Of a DNA stretch of 64,000 nt, positions 9,726-19,877 are shown in pieces. Below the pieces are notes generated by a model. It did no database searches, was not told the origin of the DNA, and was given only the letters and a program-made list of their open reading frames with translations. The number at the start of each line of letters is the position of its first letter. The first letter of the stretch is position 1. The position numbers and the translations under genes were made by a program. Source of the stretch: CAVUCE01 sp963739985 (GTDB taxonomy: Bacteria; Bacteroidota; Ignavibacteria; Ignavibacteriales; Ignavibacteriaceae). The stretch spans positions 186,001 to 250,000 of the forward strand of contig CAVUCE010000008.1 in the NCBI GenBank assembly GCA_963739985.1, in the 5' to 3' direction.

Positions 9726-12700
9726 TTATTTTATAACAGCAATTTTTATAATGTTACTTTCAGATTTCCCGCTAGAACTTTGCGCTTCGATTCTGGCAAT
9801 ATAAACACCGCTCTGAATACCATTAACGTCCCATTTGGTTTCATGATCCATCCCGCCTTGAGCATTATCATTCAATTCTGCGACAAAATCACCTGCTAAA
9901 TCAAATATCTTGATATCTATTTTAGAATCCTCGGAAACATAATATCTAATATTAGTTTCGCCGCCGTATACCGGGTTAGGATAATTATAAGCTTTATCTT
10001 TTGGGAAAAAACTATTATTAACTTCTGATTGAGAAGCTCTGCCTAAAAGTGCATTATTAAAATTATTCTGGTTTTCTTCAGACCAGTACATATTTCCTTT
10101 AGTTAATCCAATGTTCCAGGCTTTAAATGTATTATTATTATTTATAGCAGCGAGTGATATTTGTCCATTATCTTCAAATAAAGCAGGAGTAGTTTTTAAC
10201 TGATAACCGCTTAAAATTGGAAAACTATTTACTATTTTTCCCGTACCGCCGTCAATCGCAAAAATTCTTCCATCCGTTGTTGTCGCAATAACCTCACCAT
10301 TGTTATTTCCGGCAAAATCGGCACACAGTGGAGTTCCTGTAAAACCAACATTCTGCGGATCTTCAAACGGGAAATTTTCTGCTTCGGCACCCTGAGTATT
10401 TACCGCATCTAATTTATTACCATTATTAAAAATTATATAATTAGATCCGTCTTGCTTTAAATCTCCGAGGGCAAATGATCTTATTTGATTGGCTGATTTG
10501 ATTGTAAATTGCTTTACCAACTCATTCATTTTAAGTACAAAGAATTGATTTGCGTTATTTAGAACTATCGTTATCGGACTTCCCGAATTATCTGTTGTTT
10601 GTGCTAACTGCAAAACAGAATCCGCAAAATCGTATGAATAACCGTTACCTCTAAGAGTGAATTTTGTATTACCGTTCTCATTTTTAGTAGTGATTATATA
10701 ATAACCTCCGCCATCAACAACATAATTAATTATAGCTTCGGAATTGTTAAGAGTTGCAAAAGCTCCTTCAACAGGATCTGTATTAGGCAATTCACCCAGA
10801 GAAAACGAACTAAGATTTCCGGCATCGGTTCCTACTACAATTTTATAATAATTACCTATTTGTTCAATTACCGGCTGAGCCGTAATTGTATGATTAATAT
10901 TTTGAGAGCTCAGATAATGTGCACTTCCATCATCCATGTATACGTTCAAGTTATTACCGGATGCTCCGACAATATAATTTGTATTATTATATAAAACTGA
11001 AGCAACTTTGTAATTGGAAAAGTTCATTAAAGAATCTACAATTTTTCCTGAGCCATTGAGTATATACAAGTCTGTTCCGTTAAGCAATGCGAAACTATAT
11101 TTACTGCTTCCCTGGATAGTTGTTAATTTTTCAGATTTATTTGCCAATGAAAGTTCGTGCGAAAAAATAGGCTTAACAATTGAATCGCCATAGCTAACAT
11201 TGAAAGACATTTTATTCGCTATATTTGAAAAATTTGAAACGGTAATTAGACTATTTGCTCCGGAGTTTGAGTTCGTATTTGGTCGTGTGTCTTTTGAAAA
11301 CATATTTTGGTAAAGTTTTGATGGATTATCTTTGTACCAAAAATCTGCTTGCTCGCCCTCGCCAATTACAACATCACCTAGAATAGTGTTAAACTTTTGC
11401 CCTATGTCCCAAATGCCATCGGCTTCTTCAACATAAACACCACGCTTATTAATATCCGCATTAATAGTATTTGTGGAAAGATTCGCGCGGATAATATTAT
11501 CATCAATATGCCAAATGACTATTCCGTTCCCCGGAACTGCCCAATCAAACTCATCAACATTCGTTACAACACCCTGAACTGAATCAACCTGGTAACTGTA
11601 AAAACCAGTAGTATCCTTCGCAAATGTTTTAGTGTGGGTTTGACCATCCAGCACATAAGTTAAAATAGAACCGTCTTTGTTTGCATCTCTATTTCTATTT
11701 TCAACTAAAAAATATTCGCTTGAACTTATAGGAATTTTTAAAATTGTAGTATCGCTTAAAGTTGCGGCCAATTGCGTAGCTATATTTATATCATAATTAC
11801 CAGGAGAAAGCGTAACCGGATCAGCCCAGCCTAAATAAATTTTTGACCATGGTGATGGCTCCGGCGGAAAAAGCCCATTATAAGCAAAAATAGATTGCCC
11901 ATCCATTAAACCAAATCTACCAATAGCACTAATACCGGTTTTTGTATCAAACAAGTCCGGTAAACCAAGATGACTTGCAATATCCGCAACAAGTAAACCG
12001 TTTATGGTTAGCTGAAATAAGACATTTCCCGAGAGTGAGGACATTTCTCTGCTTTCGGTTTCGGGAATTATCATTGTGTTTTTTATTTTCGTATTTCCGT
12101 TGGAAACAGAAAATCCATCAAACGAATTTCCGAAAATATTCTTTAATGCTTTTGTACTTAAATAAACTGAGGGTAAATCCTTCTGATCTCCTATGCTTCC
12201 CGGTAGAGTAACATCTCTGCCAACGCCGGCATGAAAAACTGTAAATACATTATAATCTCCAAAGTCAAAACCCGGATTTGCAGAATCTACCTTTGCCCAA
12301 ACTTCTTTAGCAAAATCTCCTAGAAGTGTAAAATCTTCCGAGTTATTTGGCGGAGAATAAGAACGCATTCTCTGAGAAACAGTAATGATTCCAGGAAGAA
12401 CAGTATACTTAATTACTAATTTGCCGTTCGAAACTCTTTGATAATAATTTTTAACAAATTCTAGATGCTCATCAAAATATGATTTATCGTGTGGCAAAGG
12501 GTCAAGAATAGTGGAACCGTAATCTTGAGAATATATAGAACCGAATTTTCCGTTGCCAAAAGTAGCAGCATCTTTGTCTTCCTGGAAATCAACCATGACA
12601 CCTAGAATCTTTAAGGTATCTATCCCATTAACTTTTAAAGGAGTTGAAACAGGAGATGCGATTAACTTATTAACAAAAGTTTGGGCAGAAGCACTGCCCA

Positions 12701-12743
12701 AACCAAACAACATTAGAATTGAAACTACAATTTTTTTCAGCAT
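9726..12743 (-). CDS. M6-like secreted protein with degenerate active site and T9SS type A sorting domain
   Basis: Exported protein of 1005 residues: signal peptide ending S-A-S-A-Q, an M6 (immune inhibitor A)-like region at about residues 40-330, a beta-rich and FG-GAP-like middle, and a C-terminal type IX sorting domain beginning K-A-Y-N-Y-P-N-P near residue 920. In M6 peptidases HEFGHxLGLPDLYD carries the zinc ligands. Here the same place reads A-D-I-A-S-H-L-G-L-P-D-L-F-D (from residue 253), so both zinc His and the Glu are replaced. It is therefore probably not a protease. It ends 89 bases before the TolB-like gene and starts 6 bases after porV, so it is a likely PorU/PorV client. Confidence 0.85.
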   Translation of the reverse strand: MLKKIVVSILMLFGLGSASAQTFVNKLIASPVSTPLKVNGIDTLKILGVMVDFQEDKDAATFGNGKFGSIYSQDYGSTILDPLPHDKSYFDEHLEFVKNYYQRVSNGKLVIKYTVLPGIITVSQRMRSYSPPNNSEDFTLLGDFAKEVWAKVDSANPGFDFGDYNVFTVFHAGVGRDVTLPGSIGDQKDLPSVYLSTKALKNIFGNSFDGFSVSNGNTKIKNTMIIPETESREMSSLSGNVLFQLTINGLLVADIASHLGLPDLFDTKTGISAIGRFGLMDGQSIFAYNGLFPPEPSPWSKIYLGWADPVTLSPGNYDINIATQLAATLSDTTILKIPISSSEYFLVENRNRDANKDGSILTYVLDGQTHTKTFAKDTTGFYSYQVDSVQGVVTNVDEFDWAVPGNGIVIWHIDDNIIRANLSTNTINADINKRGVYVEEADGIWDIGQKFNTILGDVVIGEGEQADFWYKDNPSKLYQNMFSKDTRPNTNSNSGANSLITVSNFSNIANKMSFNVSYGDSIVKPIFSHELSLANKSEKLTTIQGSSKYSFALLNGTDLYILNGSGKIVDSLMNFSNYKVASVLYNNTNYIVGASGNNLNVYMDDGSAHYLSSQNINHTITAQPVIEQIGNYYKIVVGTDAGNLSSFSLGELPNTDPVEGAFATLNNSEAIINYVVDGGGYYIITTKNENGNTKFTLRGNGYSYDFADSVLQLAQTTDNSGSPITIVLNNANQFFVLKMNELVKQFTIKSANQIRSFALGDLKQDGSNYIIFNNGNKLDAVNTQGAEAENFPFEDPQNVGFTGTPLCADFAGNNNGEVIATTTDGRIFAIDGGTGKIVNSFPILSGYQLKTTPALFEDNGQISLAAINNNNTFKAWNIGLTKGNMYWSEENQNNFNNALLGRASQSEVNNSFFPKDKAYNYPNPVYGGETNIRYYVSEDSKIDIKIFDLAGDFVAELNDNAQGGMDHETKWDVNGIQSGVYIARIEAQSSSGKSESNIIKIAVIK

Positions 12744-12749
12744 GAATGA

Positions 12750-13916
12750 TTATATCCCCCTAGGTAATCCGCGTGCAATATCTTGAGCACCGCCCCAGCC
12801 GATTAATACTGTAAACCTTAAAGTATCGTTCAAAGGATTATTTTCGCCTCCCTTGAATACTGAGGTAGTTAAATAACTGAAATCAAATCCGTAAATATCA
12901 TATCTTATACCGGCACCGAAAGTCATGAACTTTCTATTTCCATAATTCGGATCTTCGTAAAAGAACCCGGTTCTAAGAGCAAAAGCGAAAGTACTAGCAT
13001 TTCCATACCAGTATTCTAATCCCATGGAAGAATTTATTGTTCTTAATTCTTCACTAAATGGTTTGTCTGTCCAGGAAGAAAAGATTGCCTGATAAAATTC
13101 TTTAGAAGTACCAGAAGAACCAGTATCTCTACTAACGAGTAATTTGCTAAAATCCAGTGTGTACATTAAGGAGTTATAATCATCACTAAATATTTGGTAA
13201 GCAAATCCTAATCTTAAATTTGTAGGAATAGGATCAGCTTGTGCCCTATCTATATAATTAATTTTAGGACCAAGGTTACTTAAATTTGCACCAATGCTAA
13301 ATTTCTTTCCTAAATCTTCATCAACAAAAGGTATCACAAATTTTTCAGGCCTCCACATAGCAGCAACGTCAAAACTAACAGAAGTGGCTGTACCGCTACC
13401 CTGCTCTTGCGCTGTTGGTTGATCCGAAAGCTGACTATGAATTAGTCTTAAGTTAAAACCAATGCCCCAATCAGATGAAAGTTTTGTTGCATATCCGACC
13501 GTTAAGGCAGCATCAAATGAGCTAAAAGTACCAAGCGGAGTTGGGTCATCAGGACCGGTTCTGACAAATTTACCATAATTCATATAAGTAATACTTGCGG
13601 TTAAACTTCCGTCAATGTCATCAATATATTGCCTATAAGTCAGATAATCATAAAATATATCCAGGTGGAATTGCGGCAACCAGTTACTATGCGTAATACT
13701 TATTTCAGAACCTTTAAGAAATGCAATTCCTGCCGGATTCCAAAAAATTGCAGCGGAGTTATCAGCTAAACCAGTACCGGATTCCCCAATCGCTCCGCCT
13801 CTTGAATCGGGCGCCAGCAATAAAAACGGAACTGCAGCTTCTCCTTGCGCATAGGTTACTTTGTGCAGTAAAGTAATCATCATACCTACTAACACAAGCC
13901 TTAAAATCGTCTTCAT
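12750..13916 (-). CDS. porV: type IX secretion outer-membrane channel protein PorV
   Basis: Outer-membrane beta-barrel of 388 residues with a signal peptide ending T-Y-A-Q and the family's N-terminal signature P-F-L-L-L-A-P-D-S-R-G-G-A-I-G-E-S-G-T-G-L-A-D-N, then A-A-I-F-W-N-P-A-G-I-A. In characterized T9SS, PorV (LptO) shuttles cargo from the translocon to the attachment complex with PorU. The C-terminal strands alternate polar and aromatic residues. It lies between a probable cargo gene (6 bases downstream) and porU (113 bases upstream), a layout that supports the assignment. PorQ is the nearest alternative. Confidence 0.9.
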   Translation of the reverse strand: MKTILRLVLVGMMITLLHKVTYAQGEAAVPFLLLAPDSRGGAIGESGTGLADNSAAIFWNPAGIAFLKGSEISITHSNWLPQFHLDIFYDYLTYRQYIDDIDGSLTASITYMNYGKFVRTGPDDPTPLGTFSSFDAALTVGYATKLSSDWGIGFNLRLIHSQLSDQPTAQEQGSGTATSVSFDVAAMWRPEKFVIPFVDEDLGKKFSIGANLSNLGPKINYIDRAQADPIPTNLRLGFAYQIFSDDYNSLMYTLDFSKLLVSRDTGSSGTSKEFYQAIFSSWTDKPFSEELRTINSSMGLEYWYGNASTFAFALRTGFFYEDPNYGNRKFMTFGAGIRYDIYGFDFSYLTTSVFKGGENNPLNDTLRFTVLIGWGGAQDIARGLPRGI

Positions 13917-14029
13917 TCTTATTGTCCTCCAAATATATGATCTTATACTAAATTATAAATAATTGTTTTTTGCAAAAGATTAAATATAAAAAATAAACCC
14001 TTTGTAATGAAAAATTTGAGCTAATTTTA

Positions 14030-17000
14030 TTATCTAATCACTGCAAGTTTACCTAACACACTCTTATTAAATTTCCCATCTTGTGATTTTACTATAACTT
14101 TATACAGATAAGTGCCGTTTGCAATTATATCTCCGTCTTCATCTCTTCCGTCCCAATTAATCTTTACGAATTTTTCTAAAAGACCGGTTTTATCAATCTC
14201 TCTGATTTGACGTCCGGCAACTGTATAAATTTTGATTTGAACATCAAGCGGAGAATCCAAATTTTGTTGAAATGTAAAAGTTGTACTAGACCCAAAAGGA
14301 TTTGGATAATTGTACACATCTTTTATTACCAAATCTCCGCTTTCAACAACATTAAAATTAGCAGATGTAGTTGAAAAATTATTAAATACATCCCAAGCTT
14401 TTACTTTTATTGTATAGTCACCGGGATCAAGACCGTTAAACGGATAAGTTATTTCTCCGGATTTACCACCGGCATCTTTATCTCCGGTAAAATAATTTGT
14501 AAAATCAATCGGGTTATTTTCGTCATTATTCAAAATTCCTTCTAGCTTATGACCTACGCCGGTTCCTGTTGTATTTAATCCGGTTTGATCTGCTAATTTT
14601 ACAATCAATTTTGAGTCCGGATTTACTAAATACGCATCCTTAAAATTTGTGTTATCAAAGAAAATTTGCATATCAGGGCCTTTACCATCGTTAACTGTTG
14701 AGCTATCCGTTCCGCCGATTATTACGTTCTTTGTATAACCAATTCCGTCAACATCATTATTAAAAAAGTAAAAAATCACTTTACCGTTTTTATTTTCGTA
14801 CGAAATATCTTTTGGCACAACAAAGTTGGTGCTAAATTTCCCGTTAACAATTGAAACTTGTCCTCTGAAAATAACACCGCCTTGTAAAATCATTGGATAT
14901 CCCCTAAGCGCTGTCAGGCTTACTTGTCTTTGGGAATCAAACATTGTTAAAATTCCACTGCCGGAAAAATCAGTCCATGGTGAGTTATCAGGTTTTCTTA
15001 CTTCACCTTCAATTTTGGTTTTACTCAAGGCTTTTATATCCACATTCCCGGTAAGATTACTTCCATTAATCGAATCTATAGAAGCAGTATATTCAGGCAT
15101 TTTTAATCTTAGAGTTGGGTCACACATAATTCCGTATTTCTGATCATTCACACTGTAAAGAGTTTGTTTAATATTATAAAAAGCTTGTCCAACGGTAATA
15201 GGCAAGTTTAATGTGTCTCGATTAGATTGAAGTAAATTTTGGAAATATTTATACATTAAAGTATGGTTATCACTAGAATAAACGAGTCTTGAAGAAGATA
15301 AAGCACCAATAGCTCCACCATCACTTTTTAATACCAATAACTCCGCAGAACTTTGAAAACTTGGAACATCGAAATAGCCGAAATCACATGTAGCAGCAGT
15401 TAAAAAGAAATAATCCGTATTGTGCATTTGAGGAATTGTAACATCTTTTTCAAAAACAAATTCATGTGCCCAAAGCTCAGGGCTACCGTGACCGACATAG
15501 TTCATAATAAGAGTACCTTCATTAGCCGCATCAACAATTGCTTTTGCTGCGTCCGGAATTCTTTTACCCAAACCGGTTACCACAACAGGATAAGCAGCAA
15601 GGTAAATTTTCTTTAAATCAAAAGAAGCCGGAATATAATTATTTGCTAAATATTCGGAAGCCGCCGTATGATCCGGTCCTTCCCAACCCTTAGAAGTATA
15701 ACCGTCATCAGCCACTAACGTAATAAGATTTCTCCATGAACCTTGTTTACTCTGGGATTCATATCTAATTATTTTATCTACAACATCATTGGCTTGTTGT
15801 GGATTCTCAGCAGTAAGCCTACCTATAGATAAATCAATTCGATTATCGTTGCCGTCAACACGAACGAAATAGTCATCGGTAGCATAAGAAGTTATTTCAT
15901 TTAAGGATTCTTCAGTTTCATACGCCGGAATAAAATTATTATGAAGTCCTTCTATGTCTTTGTAATCATACGTACCTTTACCTAATAACAGAACATATTC
16001 CGGTTTTATTGTCCAATTATCATATGCATATTTTATAAAATCTCTAATTGCACTAACATCTCTCATTCCGCACCCAAACTCATTAAAAATTTGATCAACA
16101 TTAAATACTTTAGTTGAGATTTTAACTCTTGCTTGAGTTTCTTTAAAGCTTGCTAATTTATTTGCTGCATCCTCAAAATCAGTAGGAGTAATAATTATAA
16201 ATTTTGCTCCGTCCGCAATACCATGGACATTAGAGTTTGATACTTCAACAGGATTTACCGGAGTTTTAAAAGCTCCGTTTCCCACTGCTATATATTTAGA
16301 AATATTTCCATTACTCTCTTTGGTTTGAAATCTAAATTCGCCGCCGCTAAGCATAACAGGATTAGATATAAGAGTAACATTCGAATAATCGCTAACATTA
16401 AAAACCTGAATGTTACTGGATGAAAATCCGTTTAAGTTATATTGAACATTCTTTGAAGAATCGGGAGAATAAAAAATTATGTTATCATTTAAAGCAGCTA
16501 AGGTTCTTGTATAACGAATTTCATAATAATCGATATATCCTGTTGAACTCAAAGAAGTTGGAGTCATAGTATATTTCAAAACACTGCGATTATCTTGTAA
16601 ATTACCTGAGTAGCTAAAGTTATAAACATATCCAACTCCAAAACTATATACATTGTCCCCGAAACCATAACCCGGCAATGTTCTATTAAGTAAAACATTT
16701 CCGGATTCATCAATTTCTAATCCTATACTTCCCGGGCTAGAGTTTGCAAATCTGGTTGAATAATAAATTGGTGTAGATTGAACTCTGTCATCAAGTTTTA
16801 AAACGTATGTTTCTGACGAAGACGTTTGAGTAAAAGCATCGCCGAAAAACTGTCTGCCCGACTTTCCGATATTTATTTTATCATCTTCCATATATCCGAA
16901 TGCAGGAGTAGTTGTTTCGGTTATATCGGGAGTTGTATTTAAGCTTTGTTGTTCAGTAATTCTTTTCCCATTTGCGCCGCCGGAAGTAATCCAGTAATAA

Positions 17001-18010
17001 TTCTCTTTTGAATATACATTATGAAACCGAACCACGGAATTGGAGCTAGCCGAATAATCCCAAAAATCTATTCCTCTACCATAAAACAATATATAATCGC
17101 CGTCATCAAATTTGCCGTCGTCTTGCCCCGCAACAATAATAGCATTTTCAACAAGATCATTTGGCCTTGAAGCCATCGGATCTTCGGGAAGTATTTTCCC
17201 ACCATTATTATAAATTTTAATAGTTCTAGGATCAACAGTGTTCGGATCGATTCCGAAAGACGCAAGCATTGACCTTGTTATTTTATAAATTCCCTCATCA
17301 GGAGCTTCGAACTTAACCCACTTACCTGTTGAAAGTACGCTATTAGAAATTTTTTTAAACTTCTTTTGAGATTGCAAATCGTTCCAAAATTTGGCAGCAT
17401 TAAAATTCAGAACAGTTGCAGAGGAAAATTTATCAACCGGAATTGCGGATATTTTTTGATTTTTAGAAAAGGTAACTTTAAATACTATCTTATCGTATAG
17501 CCTAATTTTATTTTGTCCCGGATAAAAATTTACAGGAGAAATAATTAAAGACTGAGTTCTCAATCCTCTAGAGATTCCGTATTCTCCAAAACTAACTAAA
17601 TCTGAAGCGTTTTTGTAATTGTAATAGTCATTACCTACTTTATAATTAAAAGCATTTACTTTTCCGTCTTTAACAAGCTGAGGAATTGGAGAAATCAAAC
17701 CTTTAATCTCTGAATAACTTGAACTCACGATTTGGATAGTATTTCCGGTTTCCGAAGGAACACCAACATTTAAGATTCTCTGTTGAATTGCAGGATTTCC
17801 CCAATCAGAAGGATTTGCCAAAACTCCGCCACTCAAATCAACATTTGTAAATTGTTTATCATCAATTGTTATAATTGAAGTATCAGAATAAACCGGAGAG
17901 TACTCTACTAATATGGAATTTCTATCCGATGAGATAACCTTAAGGTCATTTTGGGCATACAATGGAATGGAAAACGCCAAAAGGAAAAATAAAGAGATTT
18001 TGCTTTTCAT
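14030..18010 (-). CDS. porU: type IX secretion sortase PorU
   Basis: Gingipain-type C25 cysteine peptidase acting as the T9SS sortase, which removes the C-terminal signal of cargo at the cell surface. At 1326 residues it has a signal peptide ending L-Y-A-Q, an N-terminal beta region (to about 590), the C25 catalytic domain (about 600-950) with His841 in N-Y-V-G-H-G-S and Cys875 in T-A-A-T-C-D-F-G, then Ig-like domains and its own C-terminal sorting-type domain (Y-N-Y-P-N-P-F near residue 1240, ending LAVIR). The catalytic dyad is intact. It is the first gene of the porU-porV-cargo run. Confidence 0.93.
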   Translation of the reverse strand: MKSKISLFFLLAFSIPLYAQNDLKVISSDRNSILVEYSPVYSDTSIITIDDKQFTNVDLSGGVLANPSDWGNPAIQQRILNVGVPSETGNTIQIVSSSYSEIKGLISPIPQLVKDGKVNAFNYKVGNDYYNYKNASDLVSFGEYGISRGLRTQSLIISPVNFYPGQNKIRLYDKIVFKVTFSKNQKISAIPVDKFSSATVLNFNAAKFWNDLQSQKKFKKISNSVLSTGKWVKFEAPDEGIYKITRSMLASFGIDPNTVDPRTIKIYNNGGKILPEDPMASRPNDLVENAIIVAGQDDGKFDDGDYILFYGRGIDFWDYSASSNSVVRFHNVYSKENYYWITSGGANGKRITEQQSLNTTPDITETTTPAFGYMEDDKINIGKSGRQFFGDAFTQTSSSETYVLKLDDRVQSTPIYYSTRFANSSPGSIGLEIDESGNVLLNRTLPGYGFGDNVYSFGVGYVYNFSYSGNLQDNRSVLKYTMTPTSLSSTGYIDYYEIRYTRTLAALNDNIIFYSPDSSKNVQYNLNGFSSSNIQVFNVSDYSNVTLISNPVMLSGGEFRFQTKESNGNISKYIAVGNGAFKTPVNPVEVSNSNVHGIADGAKFIIITPTDFEDAANKLASFKETQARVKISTKVFNVDQIFNEFGCGMRDVSAIRDFIKYAYDNWTIKPEYVLLLGKGTYDYKDIEGLHNNFIPAYETEESLNEITSYATDDYFVRVDGNDNRIDLSIGRLTAENPQQANDVVDKIIRYESQSKQGSWRNLITLVADDGYTSKGWEGPDHTAASEYLANNYIPASFDLKKIYLAAYPVVVTGLGKRIPDAAKAIVDAANEGTLIMNYVGHGSPELWAHEFVFEKDVTIPQMHNTDYFFLTAATCDFGYFDVPSFQSSAELLVLKSDGGAIGALSSSRLVYSSDNHTLMYKYFQNLLQSNRDTLNLPITVGQAFYNIKQTLYSVNDQKYGIMCDPTLRLKMPEYTASIDSINGSNLTGNVDIKALSKTKIEGEVRKPDNSPWTDFSGSGILTMFDSQRQVSLTALRGYPMILQGGVIFRGQVSIVNGKFSTNFVVPKDISYENKNGKVIFYFFNNDVDGIGYTKNVIIGGTDSSTVNDGKGPDMQIFFDNTNFKDAYLVNPDSKLIVKLADQTGLNTTGTGVGHKLEGILNNDENNPIDFTNYFTGDKDAGGKSGEITYPFNGLDPGDYTIKVKAWDVFNNFSTTSANFNVVESGDLVIKDVYNYPNPFGSSTTFTFQQNLDSPLDVQIKIYTVAGRQIREIDKTGLLEKFVKINWDGRDEDGDIIANGTYLYKVIVKSQDGKFNKSVLGKLAVIR

Positions 18011-18173
18011 CTGATACTTATAATTATTTATAAATTTGTCACAGAATTCAACTTAAAAAACACAGAACAATATTAGTCTGTAACACCTTTTATACCTGTA
18101 GCAAAATTCCCTTATAAATCCTCCTAATAATTGATCTAAATTTAGCTAAGAATAGGCTAAATTGTCAAGTCAC

Positions 18174-18624
18174 TTAAATAAGATTTAATTCTTTCAAAGA
18201 ATTAAGGATATAGTCTGTCCCAAGGTAAAAAGCCGATAAAATTTCTTTTTGGTACAATAATTTTTTATCTCTGCCAATAAGCACTAATTTGCGCTTATTA
18301 CTCCCAATAAAATTTAGTGCATCAAATTGTTTGCTAATCCGCTTTTCTTCGTCAATTAATAATGGGAATTCCAAATTAGACGATTTACAAAAATCACTGG
18401 TGTGATTTTGAATCGGCTACGTTTACTCCAAAAATTCTAATTCCTAAATTTTCAAATTTATCACGATTCTTTGAATAACTTTTAAGTTGAAGAGTACATA
18501 CAAGGGATTTGTCTCTTGGGTAAAAAACTAATAAAACTTTTTTATCAAGATTTTGGTAAAGTTCAAAATCATTGCCGTCCTGATCTTTTAAGAAAAAATT
18601 TTCTACAGTATCTCCTATTATCAT
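18174..18624 (-). pseudogene. Bcp/PrxQ-type peroxiredoxin, broken by a one-base insertion
   Basis: Two reading frames together make a 149-residue thiol peroxidase of normal Bcp length. The first (18394-18624) holds FYPRDKSLVCT with the peroxidatic Cys in a P-x3-S-x2-C motif (Ser in place of the usual Thr) and runs to a stop after S-K-S-H-Q. The second continues from S-D-F-C-K-S-S to K-E-L-N-L-I. Removing one C of the CC pair near 18399 joins them as S-H-S-D-F, matching the S-H-x-x-F spacing of Bcp. The product would reduce peroxides with thioredoxin. The ATG overlaps the HD gene's stop by four bases. Either a recent pseudogene or a sequence error. Confidence 0.75.
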
Positions 18625-19187
18625 ATACCGAGCTGCTCGTGGTTAACCTTCATCGCGGTAATACAAAAATCTATGTGCTCTTCAAGTGGAATACCGAGCT
18701 CTTCTGCCCCGCTAACAATATCTTCCCTACTTACCGATCTAGCAAAACCTTTGTCTTTCATTTTTTTCTTTACTGATTTAACTTCAACTTCTTCTATCAA
18801 TTTATTCGGGCGAACATAGGTTACGGCGGTAATAAATCCCGCTAGTTCATCACAAGCAAAAAGAGTTTTTCTCAGCAAAGTATTTCGCGGAACATTAGTA
18901 TAATTAGCGTGCGACATTATGGCGTCTCTAAAATCCTGGCTAAACCCTTTTTCTTCCAAAATCTTATTTCCCTTAAAAGGATGATCTTCTTCCGATGGGA
19001 AAGTCTCATAATCGAAATCATGAAGTAACGCAACATTACCCCAGTATTCAACATCTTCATTAAATTTTTCAGCATATGCACGAACACAAGTCTCAACTGA
19101 GAAAGCGTGTCTTAATAAACTTTCTCCTCTTGTGTATTCGTTTAAAATCGATAAGCAGAAATCTCTATTTCTTTCAATGTTTTCCAT
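18621..19187 (-). CDS. HD-domain phosphohydrolase
   Basis: Cytoplasmic HD-superfamily protein of 188 residues. Metal ligands are visible as His27 (L-L-R-H-A), H56-D57 in V-A-L-L-H-D-F-D-Y, and the later H-A-N-Y and ACDELAGFI segments, the pattern of small metal-dependent HD hydrolases often annotated as hydrolases of unknown substrate. Probably acts on a nucleotide or phosphomonoester, but the sequence does not say which. Overlaps the peroxiredoxin start by four bases. Confidence 0.82.
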   Translation of the reverse strand: MENIERNRDFCLSILNEYTRGESLLRHAFSVETCVRAYAEKFNEDVEYWGNVALLHDFDYETFPSEEDHPFKGNKILEEKGFSQDFRDAIMSHANYTNVPRNTLLRKTLFACDELAGFITAVTYVRPNKLIEEVEVKSVKKKMKDKGFARSVSREDIVSGAEELGIPLEEHIDFCITAMKVNHEQLGI

Positions 19188-19226
19188 TTTTATCCATCGT
19201 TATTTGATTTTAATAGAATCATAAAA

Positions 19227-19877
19227 TTATTTCTTTGCATCGGGATTAAAGCTTGGACATAAATTCCCGATTACACATTCAAAACATTTTGGCCTTCTGG
19301 CAATACAAATTTTTCTTCCGTGCGCAGCCAGCCAATGAGAACTATTAACCCAATCTTCCTCTGGTAATAATTCTTTCAATTTAGATTCAATTTTCTCAGG
19401 ATTATTAGAATCTATAAATCCGAGTAAATTGGATAATCTTTTAACATGTGTATCGACTGCAATAGCCGGAATTCCAAATCCGTTTCCGGCAACCACAGAT
19501 GCGGTTTTACGTCCAACTCCCGGCAATTTATTTAAGTCATCAAAATCAGCCGGAACTTTTCCTTCATGATCTTCAATTAAAAATTTACAACACTCTTTTA
19601 AACTTTTAGCTTTTTGTCGATAAAAGCCAGTAGAATAAATATCCTTTTCCAACTCTTCGTTTGATACATTCGTAAAATCTTGTGGATTTTTATACTTCTT
19701 AAACAAAGATTTTGTTACGATATTAACTCTTTCATCAGTACATTGCGCTGAAAGAATCGTAGCAATTAAAAGTTGAAATGGGCTAGAATATTCTAAAGCC
19801 GGCTTTACCTTCGGATATTCATTTTTAAGAACATTAAAAATTTTCTTTGCATGATCTATCTCAGACTTTAATGTCAT
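19227..19877 (-). CDS. nth: endonuclease III (DNA glycosylase/AP lyase)
   Basis: Base-excision-repair enzyme that removes oxidized pyrimidines and cuts the abasic site. The helix-hairpin-helix L-P-G-V-G-R-K-T-A carries the catalytic Lys124, and the catalytic Asp142 lies in A-V-D-T-H-V-K-R-L. The 4Fe-4S cluster ligands Cys191, Cys198, Cys201 and Cys207 keep the C-x6-C-x2-C-x5-C spacing. Length 216 is typical. Its start overlaps the ferredoxin stop by 17 bases, suggesting co-translation of the two iron-sulfur proteins. Confidence 0.97.
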   Translation of the reverse strand: MTLKSEIDHAKKIFNVLKNEYPKVKPALEYSSPFQLLIATILSAQCTDERVNIVTKSLFKKYKNPQDFTNVSNEELEKDIYSTGFYRQKAKSLKECCKFLIEDHEGKVPADFDDLNKLPGVGRKTASVVAGNGFGIPAIAVDTHVKRLSNLLGFIDSNNPEKIESKLKELLPEEDWVNSSHWLAAHGRKICIARRPKCFECVIGNLCPSFNPDAKK

